Part shown: piece by piece, positions 1 through 10,458 of the stretch
Position numbering within the stretch: the stretch's first letter is position 1
How the letters are laid out: each line of letters starts with the position of its first letter
Source of the DNA: Linum tenue
Lineage: Eukaryota; Streptophyta; Magnoliopsida; Malpighiales; Linaceae
DNA length: 64,000 bases
Assembly (NCBI GenBank): GCA_946122785.1
Contig: CAMGYJ010000008.1
Coordinates: 57,670,963-57,734,962, forward strand
Direction: 5' to 3'
Made by a program: the position numbers and the translations under genes
The notes under the pieces: model-generated
The model's input: the letters and a program-made list of their open reading frames with translations, nothing else
The model's database searches: none
Told to the model about the DNA's origin: nothing

Positions 1-1304
1 GGAAAACTTGTCGAAGGTGAATACCACCGCTAACAGCTCATTCTCTGTGGTGGTGTAGTTATCTGGGGCGTTATTGAGGGTCTTTGATGCGTAGTAGATA
101 GGCCGAAAATGCTAGCCTCGCCTCTGTCCTAGGACAGCTCCAACTGCGAAGTCACTCGCGTCGCACATAAGCTCGAATGGTAAGGTCCAATTGGGAGTAA
201 CCATGATAGGAGCATGAGTGAGCTTCTATTTCAAGGTCGTGAATGTTGCTGTGCACGCGCCAGTGAAATGGAAGGGGGCATCCTTCTCAAGGAGCTTCGT
301 CAGGGGCAAGGCGATCTTCGAGAAGTTCTTGATGAACTGCCTGTAGAAACCTACATGACCCAAGAAACTGCGCATCCCCGTGACAGATGTGGGAGGAGGC
401 TGCTTGCTGATGGTCTCGATCTAGGCTCTGTCCACCTCTATCCCTATCTTGGACATCTTATGCCCCAGAACTATGCCTTCGCGAACCGTGAAGTTGCACT
501 TCTCCCAACTTAGTGCCAGGTTTGTCTTCTCACACCTTTTTAGGACGAGTTCCAGGTTATGGAGACAGTGAGAGAATGAGTCTCCATAAACTGGAAAATC
601 GTCCATGAACACCTCCATGATTTCTTCGACTAGACGGTCGAAGATGGAGAACATACAACGCTGGAATGTGGCTGGGGCGTTGCAAAGCCTGAATAGGATC
701 CTCTAGTAAGAATATGTGTCGAAAGGGCAAGTGAAGGTGGTCTTCGCCTGTTCTTCCAGTGCTATGGGAACCTGAAAATACTCGGACATCCCATCCAGGA
801 AACAGTAGAACTCGTGCGCTGTCAACCTCTTGAGCATGTGGTCAATGAATGGCAGAGGGAAGTGATCCTTCCGGGTGGCGTCGTTGAGGCGATGATAGTC
901 GATGCAGATGCGGTACTCGGTCACTGTGCGCATTGGGATGAGCTCATTCTTCTCATTGGGAACCATGATCATCCCACCCTTCTTAGGCACCACCTGAGTG
1001 GACTGACCCACTCGCTATCAGAAATGGAGAAGATGATTCCCGCGTCCATCAACTTGATAATCTCCGCTCGAACCACAACCTCCAGGTTCGGTGTCAATCT
1101 TCGCTAGGACTGTCTCACTTTCCGAATCTCATCCTCTAGCAATATTGGGTGGGAACAGAAGGAGGGGCTGATCCCCCGGATATCGGTGATATTCCATGCC
1201 ATAGCTCCTACTGCTTCAGCAGGGCGACTATTCTGGTATTCTCCTCGGGTGCAGGGTCGAGCTGATGATAACTGGAAGCTTGTTCCCCTCCCGGAGAAAT
1301 GCAT
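1..1304 (-). pseudogene. Ty3/gypsy reverse transcriptase / RNase H remnant
   Basis: Minus-strand translation shows RT hallmarks: a block reading CIDYHRLNDATRKDHFPLPF (703-1011), then FMDDFPVYG (421-654), equivalent to the catalytic F/YMDDF motif with both Asp present. Downstream, in the first 420 bases, come FLGHVGFYRQFIKNF-type connection text and the RNase H start (CDASDFAVGAVLGQ) with its first catalytic Asp. Stops at about 700-702 and 421 and others upstream break the frame, so it is not functional as it stands. RT copies element RNA into cDNA in the virus-like particle and RNase H removes the RNA strand. Lineage by resemblance is Athila/Tat-like, unverified. It is truncated by the window edge. 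Confidence 0.88.
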
Positions 1305-1639
1305 ACTCCAAGTGAGGAGGGAGGGGCTTTAGCTCCAGTTCTGGTGGCTCCTCTAGAGAGGTGGTGATGCGGGTCGAGGATGAGATTGGCTTGAACGGTT
1401 TCTCAACCTCCAGGAGCTCGCCAACTGCCCCTCAAGTTGCAGCTCCTGTGATGCCTGCTCAACGAGCAAAATACAATGCTCAAGGTCATCGTCAGTACCC
1501 GCACTCGTGATGGCAAGTGCGGTTTCAAAATCAGTAAGCATGTCACAGTAATCCAAGTTATCATGCATATGGGAATGTTGCGCATTATCAAAGGTACATC
1601 CACATCCTCATTTATCCAAGATAACAAAATCCACATGAT

Positions 1640-2916
1640 ATGTTAATGCACCCACATTAACAAGCAAGTCGTCTATGATACCCCTAGGATGCACAATTGA
1701 CAGATAAGCTAACTGAATACTCATCCTAGTAGTTCTAGGTTCACCTAGGCCTAGCTTCTTAAACAGTTTATAAGGCATGACAATGATGCTAGAGCCTAGG
1801 TCCGCCTAGGACTTTGCGTTTCTTTGACAGCTTGTTCTGCAGGATTGCAGAACACTCCTCGCCCAACATCACTGTTGAGAGATCCCCAAGTTTCTTCTTG
1901 CTGGTGAGGAGATCCTTCATGAATTTTGCGTACTTGGGCATCTTCGACAATGCCTCCACGAACGACATGCTAAGGTTGACCCGGTTCAACATTGCCATGA
2001 ACTTGGCAAACTTAGTCCCAGCTTGTCCTTGTGCATGCGAGTAGGGAAGGGAAGTTGGGGAACATGCTCCTTAACCACTGGTTGTGGCTTGGGAGTAGGT
2101 GTTTCCTTCTCTATCTCCACCTCTTCATCTTCAGCGGGAAGTGCTGGATCCTCCTACCTAGCCAGTGCAGGTACAACATAAGTCTTTTTGCCACTTCTTG
2201 TAGTGATGGCATCCAACTGCTGGTGAGGCTCACGAGGATTTGGGATGGTATTGGAAGGTAGATTTCCCGGTGCCTGTTGTGTTATTACGAGCTATTCCTC
2301 CAATCTGGTTCTGGAGGTCCTACAAAATAGCACTCTAGTTTCTCTGGCCTGCCTCCAGAGCATTGAATTTCCCCATAGAGAATTCCATGAACTGGTCCAT
2401 CCTCGAAAACTTCTCTATACTGGTGCTCATAAAAGCCGTCACCATATTTTTCAACTCCGACATCTGGTCACCCTGTGTTGAGGCTGCTGCCGGCTGGGCG
2501 AATTGCCTCTGCTGCTGCTGGAAGGATTGCCCCTGTCTGGGCTGAAACGGCTACTGCTGCGTAAATGGACCCTGTCGGGTCTGGTACTGCTGCCTCTACT
2601 GACAACCACCAGCAAGTGCTGTGAAACCGGGAGGCTTGGTGGTCTGCTGTTGTTGCCACTCCAGGAGAAATTGGGATGCTGGTGCTACCCCTCATTATAG
2701 GGGTCAAGAGAAGCTGTAGGGGTCAAGGCGTCGAGCATTGGCGATGAAGTCCAACTACTCTTGGGGCGTGGATGACTCCCGCATAGCCTAGCAATCCTCA
2801 AGCAAGTGGTTCGAACTCTCAAACCACTAGCACTGTGCTAAGGAGGTGGGCACATGCCTCTGCATGGTATGAGGCCATTAGGCTGCTTCAATGCCTGAAC
2901 CAGCTCTGTGATGACT
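1640..2916 (-). pseudogene. Gag C-terminus and protease remnant of element A
   Basis: On the minus strand, 1789-1998 encodes the Gag/PR linker (EALSKMPKYAKFMKDLL, then GEECSAILQNKL). It is followed at about 1650-1800 by a protease core with ADLGSS in place of the usual retropepsin D-T/S-G, then MPYKLFKKLGLGEP. Around 2650-2860 lies the degraded zinc-knuckle and NPNFSW-type linker region. The same order of motifs is found in elements B and G (31000-31470). Multiple frameshifts and stops are present. The 5' part of gag was separated by insertion of element B at 2917 and is not recovered in the window. Confidence 0.75.
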
Positions 2917-4162
2917 TGATATATACACATGTTTTTGTTAACCATTCTTATACCGTTTGAGTCTCATTTCTGGTGTTTTAAGCCGATTTCACGCTAGGTT
3001 GTTCTTGTTTGTGATATTTCAGGTCCTAGATGGACGAAGTTGGGACGTTTGACGAAAAGCTGAGAAAGCCACACGGCCTGACCTAAATTCCACACGGCCG
3101 TGTGACTTGGCCGTGTGGAACACCTTTACGCGGGCAATCCCACACTGGCCGTGTAAGGGCCCTTTTTAGTCGTGTGGGATTTCCAGGGAGTTCACACGGG
3201 CTGGCCAAATTTCCACACGGTCGTGTCGTTCTGGCTGTGTAGCGCGTCCTGAGTCACTAAATCAAATGCGGCGGTTTGGGAAGTCACACGGGCAAGGTAG
3301 GGATTTCACACGGCCGTGTGGCCTGGCCGTGTGATCGGACAAAACTGGGGTTTTAACCCAATTTCGGGTCTTTGAAGAGGGGACGAACTTTCAGAGCAAA
3401 AATAGAGTCATAGAGAGAGAAAGTGCGAAGAACAAACACTAGGAGTGATTTTGGAGCTGGGTTTCATCAATCAGGCTTGGATTTCATCCTTGGAGTGAAG
3501 ATCATCATATTCTTCCCATTGTTATGAGTATGATTGCTTTGTATTTTGTTTTCCTCTCTCTCTCTATATGGAGTAGAACTCTCTCTCACTTGGGTATGAA
3601 GAACCCTAGTTCCATGTGTTAGGGATTTGAGTTTTAATAACTTTTGGATTGCTATACTACTTGATTATAATCGATTGAGACATGTTTTATTGAGTCAATG
3701 GAAGCCTGATCAACTTTTCTTGTACTGGAATCCAATTCTAGTAGTGGAGTTCTGTGTTAATTGCATCGGTGTTCTATCATGGTGAAGACTAGTCATTTGC
3801 CGGGTAGTTTGTTTGAGAGGGCTTGGTCAGCTTAAGAGATTCCAAGCTACTGTCGAATCTTCCGCAGTTTAATCAATAGTAAATCAACCAAAGAAAATTA
3901 CAACTTTGACTTAACTAAGGAGCTAGGGGGACTCATTCCCGAGTGACTCTTCCCTTGCTTAAGAATTTCGAACCATTTCCTGCTCTCTTATTGCTTTTGT
4001 TTGCAATCACTCTTACTACACTTAGTCCCGCTAGATAACAGGTAGTCACGGAGTAGGCAGTAGATCTAGACCCCGGGTTGAAAAATTGAACTTGCCACTA
4101 CTATGCATTTCCATTCTGAGATTGCACTTGGTCGCAGTTTGGTGTTGTGTTTTAGCGTGTCA
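2917..4162 (+). repeat. 5' LTR of element B
   Basis: It has TG...CA termini and ends 4 bp before a perfect 18-base tRNA-Asp PBS. The text parallels the G LTR (start TGATA, then the conserved stretches TTTCACGCTAGGTTG and GAAGACTAGTC, end TTGGTGTTGTGTTTTRGCGTGTCA). It contains a cluster of CACACGG / CCGTGTG words at 3070-3335, including perfect 14-bp palindromes at 3091-3104 and 3307-3320. Confidence 0.88.
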
Positions 4163-4166
4163 AGTT

Positions 4167-4184
4167 TGGCGCCGTTGCCGGGGA
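4167..4184 (+). other. Primer-binding site, tRNA-Asp type (element B)
   Basis: TGGCGCCGTTGCCGGGGA is the exact reverse complement of the 3' end of plant tRNA-Asp including CCA. It lies 4 bp after the LTR end and marks the start of minus-strand DNA synthesis. Confidence 0.92.
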
Positions 4185-4303
4185 CCCTAGGTTATTGTAG
4201 AAATGTGAACGTCTGTTACTTGAGCATTTTCTTTACTTCATTTTCTCTCTTTCCACTTGTGTGCCTTCACGGGTTGCTTTTGCTGATTGCGTGCAGGTAG
4301 TGT

Positions 4304-6180
4304 ATGACCCGTAGCCAGTCAGGAGATCTACTGCCATTGGACCTATCATATCCTCAATCGGACTTTGAAGGCACGAATGGATGCAGAGGAAGCTTTGGAG
4401 CAATTGCACATCACTGAGGAGGAAGAGATGGGTGAACTACAGAACAATGATGTGGTTATTCCCGAGGAGCATACCATGGGCTATTACTGGACCGCCCGCG
4501 CCGCAGACATGAGGTCCCCATCCAACACCCTCAAGTTGCTGCCAACAACTTTGAGGTGAGTACCTCTGTCATCAACATGTTGCGCGACTCTGTGGTATTC
4601 CGTGGAAAGGAGGGGGAGTGTCCCAGATCGCACCTACGGCAATTCCACGAGCTCATCGATGGGATTTAGATAAATGGGGTCCCAGCCGATGCCATCCAGC
4701 TGAGATACTTCCCATTCACTCTGGAGGGGAAGGCCAAGGTGTGGCTGGACACTCGGCCTCCGGGATCGATCACCACGTTCGCCAACCTGGCGGACAAGTT
4801 CCTCACCCGCTATCATCCTCCGTCGAAGACGGCGGACCTACAGAAGCAGATAACCCATTTTGCAGAGGAAAAAGATGAGAACATCCGAGACGCATGGGAC
4901 AGATACAACAGTCTCTTCCTGAGGTTTCCCAATCATGGTTTCAATGATGCTTTCAAGGTGGGCACCTTCTACCACGCCCTCTTCCCAGAAGACAAGTAGC
5001 TGATTGACTCGGTTTGTGGTGGGAACATGCTGATCAAGATGCCGCCGCAGTTGAATAAGCTCTTTGAGGAGATGGAAGAGAAAGGGTATTATTGGGGGTA
5101 CTGCTAGGAGGTCGGGGCGAGCACCAGGCGGGGATGTACATGCTGTGGGCACCCACTCTTCCGATTTGGTGCAGGTTGTGTCTAAAATGCTCTCAGCCAT
5201 CGATTGGAATGAGATGGTTCCGGGGACAGGGCAACAACAGGAAATGCGTTGCCAGTGGTGTGAGAGCGCCCATCATATTGTAGAAGACTGCCAGGTCATG
5301 CGTGAGTCTAGTACACCACATGAGCAGGTGAACTTCATCAACAATGCCATGCGCATTGACCCTTATAGTAATACCTACAATGAGGGATGGCGCCATCATC
5401 CAAATTTCTCCTGGAGTGGCAACAACAATCCCAAGCCACCTGGCTTCCAGGCTCCTGCAGTTGGTTTTCAAAACCAGAGGCAGCCATACCAGGCCCTTTA
5501 TCAGCCTAGATAGGGGCATCCTTTTTAACAGCCCCCACACCAGCAGCAGTACCAGTAGCCTGGTGCATCTCCATCAGTTCCAGCACCGGGCGATCCCGTG
5601 TCAGAACTGCGGGGTTTAGTGAGCACTTTGGCCAGCACTAGTACCGAGAAGTTCAATAAATTGGAGTAATTTATGGAAGTGGCTGCGGGCAAATTCATGG
5701 AGATTGAAGCTAACCAGAGGAACCAGCAGACACTCTTCATGGATACCAAAATCGGGCACTTGGCAGATGCTCTTGCTTCCAGACCGACTGACACACTTCC
5801 TGGCCAACCTCTCCCGAATCCTAGAAATCATAAGGAGGGGTTGCACACCATTATGTTGAGAAGTGGAATTGTGACTGCGGATGCACCGCAGAAGAGTGCA
5901 AAGGTGACACAGATCACCCGAGAGACGGAAGAGGACCTGGTGATGGAAAAGGAGCTAGAGGCTCAATCTCAAAAGTCACAACCAGTAGTGGCTGAATATA
6001 AGCCTAAGCTCCCTTTTCCCACCAGGATGTACAAAGACAGGCTAGAGGTAGAGTTTGGCAATTTATTGTCCATGCTTAGGAAGCTGAATGTTCAAGTGCC
6101 CTTCATGGAGGCACTATCTGAGATGCCTAAGTATGCCTAAAGGAGCTTCTCTCGAAGAAGCGGAAGCTAAGCGAGCTGGC
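4304..6180 (+). pseudogene. gag pseudogene of element B, truncated
   Basis: The start ATGACCCGTAGCCAGTC at 4304 follows a splice-acceptor-like GCGTGCAG, as in element G. A frameshift within the first 25 codons moves the frame to 4365. The retrotransposon Gag core is clear at 4739-4999 (PPGSITTFANLADKF, RYHPPSKTADLQKQITHF, then FYHALFPEDK), followed by a stop. A zinc knuckle of CX2CX4HX4C form (CQWCESAHHIVEDC) lies near 5252-5293, then the NPNFSW-type and glutamine-rich linkers, and KLPFPTRMYKDRLE near 6010. The sequence ends at 6180 before the protease. Gag normally forms the virus-like particle; this copy has at least four frame breaks. Confidence 0.88.
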
Positions 6181-7399
6181 TGACTCGCTCGAAACAACAC
6201 AACTAAACCCTAAATAGAGCCAAGTTTTAAAACTCTAATCGGGTGCATTATAGGGCAAGTATTTAGATATCGACCCGGGCCGTTCCGTCTATCCCTACTT
6301 CCGTTGTTGAAATCATTATCTAGCAACTAAACTTTGGTTTAAAAGGTTTGCTAATTGAAATAAAAGAAAGCAAAGGTGATTGGGTTTGAAAACTCCTTTG
6401 TGGGAAAGTCACTCGGGTTTCGCTCTCCCCCTAACCGCTACCATGCTATGTGGATTGGAACAATTTCCTTGGGCACGTTAATCATGAACCGCAGAGGAAA
6501 GCGTATGTGGTTGGATACCATAGTCTCAATTGCTAAACCGAGGTGAGGATGAAAGGCCGGGCCACTCGACCCTCTCGGTTTAGACAATCGGTAATCGACT
6601 TACTCCCTCACTCAACTCTAAGGTCGGACGGTTTAATCACGATTAATCGACTTGTTTAACTCAATATTGAGGGTTGCCCTAACTCAACCTAGTTTAGGTG
6701 GCTTAGAAAGAGGAAGGAAAACCAACTTGATTGAGTCTCCCTTGAAAGGGGGATTTTCCTCTCTAAACTAGGCTAAGGTGGCAAATTAGATTACTAGCAC
6801 CTAAATGCACAAACTTAGGGGGTGATAAGCACAATTATGCACAAGCCCTAGGTTTCTAAGCACCTAAACGCACAAACCTAAGGATGCTAAGCACAAAACA
6901 TGCACAACCCCTAAGTTGCTAAGCACAAGCATGCACAATCATGGTGAATAATGCCTCAATAATTGAATTGAACAATCCCCAATGACAATCATCCAAAACA
7001 CATACAAGAAAACTACATGGTAGAGTTAGGGTTTCACTACACCCAAGTGAAAGGAGGTCTACTCCATGCTAGAAGTGGGAAGAACAAAAGGGGAAAAGGT
7101 GGAAACCATTTTTGGGGATGCCTCCTCTCTTTTTGACCCTTGAGTTGAGCTTTCCTAGGGGAAATCTTCCCAAAATCTGCCTTGAAGCCAAACCCTAACC
7201 TTCTTCTTCCCTTTGGTTCTGTTTCTCTCATTAGAATGCTGAAGAAGGTGTTTCTCACAAAAGTGGGCTCTCTCCTCTCCCCTCCTTTCAGCTCAGCTTT
7301 TAAACCCGAGAAGAGCTGAGTTCACGGCCGTGAACCATCAAACGCGTTCGTGAACTCGCGGCGTGCTTCAAAACGCTTCGCATCGCTCACGTCTGTTCA
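6181..7399 (-). repeat. 3' LTR of element C (5'-truncated)
   Basis: Near-identical to 13276-14490 and ending (minus) ...TTTCGAGCGAGTCA. On the minus strand the U3 side is fused at 7399/7400 to internal sequence equivalent to about 54720 of element D, so the first part of U3 and about 1.3 kb of internal 3' region are missing. It carries the family palindrome GTTCACGGCCGTGAAC near 7320-7336 and a TTTAAAAG box just downstream of it on the minus strand. Confidence 0.85.
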
Positions 7400-8110
7400 C
7401 CGTGGTAAAAGGGAACTATCACACCGAAAGAAACGAACGGCTCAAAGCTCACAGGCTACCTAGTTACCCAACCATCTATTCCAATTCAAAAATACGATGA
7501 ATGGCAATTGTAAAAAACAAGTGATCAAGTCAAGACATCCATTCATTTATGCACACTTGAGAACTAAAATTTTGCCCTATCCTAATGAACTTCTCAGTCA
7601 TCATCATAGGATATACTTGATCACATGCAATAATTCAAGATCAATGCCACAAACACGAGAATTTCCCACCATCCAGCAACTCTGAATATGCAAACGTTGC
7701 TTGGAGCCCTCAAACTTTTGAAATTTGGGCATACAAAAGGCTCCAAGCAACACCTCACTCACACAAGCATACTAGTAGACTACCCCCCCCCCCCCCCAAA
7801 CACTTAAACTCGGCATTGCCCTCAATGGCGTAAGAAAGGGGTAGACTGATGTTACCGCTTGGGCTTGGTGAGTGAATGTAGGAATCGAAACGGGGTAGGA
7901 TAATTTGAGCTTCAAGGAGAGACAACAAAAAAACACACACAAGCGCAATATGACTCGCTCGAAGCGAGGTTACTACAAGCACAATACATAGTAGTAGTAG
8001 TTTATGTCACACACACACAAATAACAAAAACAAAAATAAAACAAGTTTAGGGTTACAAGTAGAGAAGTGGGGCGAAAGGACTCCGCTCTGCTACATGTCT
8101 CTCTCGTCGG
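7400..8110 (-). other. 3' non-coding region of element C
   Basis: No coding potential beyond chance ORFs. Minus-strand sequence matches the region after ORF2 of element D: the CCATTGAGGGCAATGNCGAG motif (about 7805-7835) followed by TTTAAGTGTTTG and a run of 15 G (+ strand C run 7783-7797), then text equivalent to 54360-54720. The 260-nt conserved block and the hairpin seen in D, E and G are absent because of the deletion at 7400. CA microsatellite stretches occur near 7755 and 8012. Confidence 0.7.
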
Positions 8111-9264
8111 CTACCTCTCTCCGGTGGATGGACCCTCTCCAGAATCGGGTAGGATACCATGGCGTCGAGCCACAAGCTCGAGGATGTCGGACTGTCGCTC
8201 GAGGCGGAATGAGAATCCCATGAAGCTCGTCTCAAGGCGATCCACCCTCTGGACGAGGGGATCGCCTGCTCCTGGTGGTGGTGGCTGCTGTGCAGGGCGC
8301 GGGAGGGCTGGAAGCCGACGGCGGCCGGGTGCACGAGCAGGTGGCTTCTCTGCTGCTGGTGGGACCTCAGGGTTGGGCTCCACTGGAGCTGGTGCTACTG
8401 CAGCTCAGATGACTCTGGAGGGTCGGAGTCCGTCAAGGTACTCCACTCCTCTCTCGCCCTGGAGTACCACCTTATGGTTATACAATGTCTCCACTAGGAA
8501 GGGCTTCATCCTTTCGACGCTAGTGCAGCGGGCCAGATCCACCTGGAAGTGGCGGGCAATCCTCATGATGATGCCCCCCATATGCATAGTGTCCACTCTG
8601 TTCCGCACCAAGCACCGGGCGAAAGAGGTGGCGATCAACGATTCTAAATGGATCGGCTCGCAGGACTCCTCATCGAGTAGAGGGAAATGAGCCCTCTATT
8701 TGTCATCAAGTGGCCTTGTTGGAGTCTGGGGACGGCAGATCTGGTGAGCAGAGTGTGGGGAATCCTCCACTGGGTCTTCAGCTTCACCGCATTGGTGCGG
8801 CTCCCCTCGAACTCGCTCTGCTCATGTTCTGGGTGGCATAGGGCTCTGAATGCGCCCTGATAGTTGAAGTCGACCGTGTACTGCCGCTCCGTCATCGTCA
8901 TGTGAGCGGTGTCGAGTTCCATGGCCTGAGCGAAGCCATCATAGGTCAGCACTCGCGGCTGACCGCCCAACATAAACTCCACCCGAGGCCGGCTCTTCTT
9001 GCTGGCCGGGATGATGCGGGAGAAGGTAGAGTAGAACTCCACACACAACTCGTGGAAAATCTCCTCGTCCATGGTCAGGAGCTGGCTCCACTGGGGATGG
9101 GAGAATACCCCAGTCATGGCGGCTCGACACCTAAACAAATTAAACATGTCCAGGTCCAGCCGTCAGTGAGGCCCGATCGGGCTGTTGGTCTGGTAGGCGA
9201 ACTTGTCGCCAATCTCCGGGTGGTTCACCAGATAACTGATGAGCTCAAGCTCCAAGTTAAGCAT
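8111..9264 (-). pseudogene. ORF2 of element C (env-position / Athila-ORF1-like protein)
   Basis: The best start is ATG at 9264-9262 (MLNLELELISYLVNHPE), directly after a degraded splice acceptor. One in-frame stop occurs at about 9166, and frame changes at about 8640 and 8400. Recognisable parts in order: HPQWSQLLTMDEEIFHELCV, VEFMLGGQPRVLTYDGFAQA, a middle part MIATSFARCLVRNRVDTMHM, a proline-rich linker, and a C-terminal heptad-like segment (VDRLETSFMGFSFRLERQSD). It is homologous to ORF2 of D (53131-54336) and more distantly to G (33470-34848). By position and the FxLGG...L motif it resembles the Athila ORF1 / plant-transposon-domain proteins; I cannot confirm the family without a search. 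Function unknown. Confidence 0.7.
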
Positions 9265-9679
9265 CTTGCACAAAAACAAACGCACATCATACGTGGAAAC
9301 ATCTGTCATGTACCATGGCTAAAACATTTAAGCTCAAACCCCCGTGGCATGGTTGTGGGTATTTCACGGTTCAAGCACACTAAAAGTTGAACTACAACCC
9401 CTACCACTGTGGCTACCATCCACTAAACAAAAACAAACTCCACTTGCATTCATAACATAGCACTTGGTGGGCAAATTCTAAAAATAAACACAATTCGGTT
9501 CAAACACGCCTACTAAGGCTCACTAAGTTCATGCAAAAATAATCTATCAATAACACGACCTAATTCACCAAAGTCCTCGCCCTAACTAAATTCAATCATG
9601 CCCAACACAAAAATTCAACCTCACTTCACTACCTAATCCGATTCTCCACAATTCACAAAGGTAAAGTTGAAAAACAAAC
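9265..9679 (-). other. Candidate leader intron before ORF2, element C
   Basis: On the minus strand CTTGAGTCTCCAG/GTTTG at 9680/9679 matches the donor sites in D (52660/52661) and G (32970/32971). The acceptor side reads TTTTTGTGCAAG just before the ORF2 ATG at 9264, a weakened form of the TTTTTGCAG seen in D. Splicing is inferred from the three-way conservation, not shown. Confidence 0.5.
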
Positions 9680-9964
9680 CTGGAGACTCAAGTAGGACGA
9701 GGGAGGAAGTCAGGTGCGGGCGAGGACGGTGAAAAACGGTCGGAAAAGTGACCGGAGAGGGGTCTCCAGAGCTTCATCGGAAGCTCGCCGGAGATTCGCC
9801 GCCGGTTTTGGGGAGAGGAGGCTGGGTATGGCGTTGGTTTTGGGTTTTGCTCGCCGGAAATGGGGGAAATATAAAAAAAGCGACGGGTTTTTGCGTTTTT
9901 CCGGCGAAGATTTGAATTTACGGCGAGAATTTGGTCGTGAAGTGAAGGGTCGCCGTTCACGCCC

Positions 9965-10135
9965 CTTTTATAGACACATCTCTGAGTTCACGGACGCGTT
10001 GCCCAGTTCACGGTCTTAGCGACCGTGAACTCGTGAATGCGTCCGTGAACACGGAGTGGTTGACAAGTGGTGAACATGCATCAGCACCCAGTTCACAGAC
10101 GCGTTTGCCTGTTCACGGTCTTAGCGACCGTGAAC
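9965..10135 (-). promoter_or_regulatory. Internal promoter candidate upstream of ORF2, element C
   Basis: On the minus strand two identical stem-loops (10-bp stem GTTCACGGTC / GACCGTGAAC, loop of 5) lie at 10111-10135 and 10006-10030, followed by TATAAAAG at 9972-9965. Element D has the same arrangement (52141-52313). The same words occur in this family's LTRs upstream of a TATA-like box. Promoter activity is inference. Confidence 0.55.
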
Positions 10136-10458
10136 TCAACAATCCGTCCATGAACACGTGTGAAAACAGGGCACTTCTGCAAATTTTTTGACTCAACCTA
10201 TTCCTCCATGCCTCCTAATCGATCACAACACAACCATAAACCGCAAAATCACAAAACTCGGCACGGGGACACCACTTCACCACTCGAACCCTTCACAAGG
10301 AACTAAAACGAAAACTAAGGAAAAGAAAACAAACCTCCGTTGGGTTGCCTCCCAACAAGCGCTTGTTTATCATCATTAGCTTGACGGTTGGGGATCAATC
10401 ACGACTTCAAACGTGATGCCACCGAGAGCGGATCCACCACACTCTCGGGGCGAGGCTT

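Larger units (their letters stand above)
1..2916 (-). mobile_element. Element A: truncated Ty3/gypsy retrotransposon (Gag-PR-RT-RNase H)
   Basis: Read on the minus strand, this fragment runs from the Gag zinc-knuckle region (near 2850) through a protease-like domain (about 1650-1950) and reverse transcriptase (about 420-1010) into the start of RNase H, and leaves the window at base 1. It is interrupted at 2916 by the LTR of element B, whose TG terminus starts at 2917. No LTR or integrase is visible. The domain order Gag-PR-RT-RH is that of Ty3/gypsy elements. Its Gag/PR text is closer to element G than to C or D. It is the only gypsy RT in the window, so it represents the autonomous type of element that could have mobilised the pol-less elements nearby; that role is inference. 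Confidence 0.85.
2917..6180 (+). mobile_element. Element B: 5' portion of a gypsy (CACACGG-family) element
   Basis: It starts with a 1246-bp LTR beginning TGATATATAC and ending GTGTCA, followed by a tRNA-Asp PBS and a broken gag. The element stops abruptly at 6180, in the middle of the Gag/PR linker, where the LTR of element C begins (6181). It is inserted in the minus-strand gag of element A. A B-type LTR fragment at about 14515-15452 on the same strand may be the remains of its 3' LTR, which would mean that C and its flank replaced the interior; that is inference. Confidence 0.85.

Noticed and set aside
8067..8690. 207-codon plus-strand ORF
   Set aside because: Antisense shadow of ORF2 of element C, whose minus-strand reading matches D and G.
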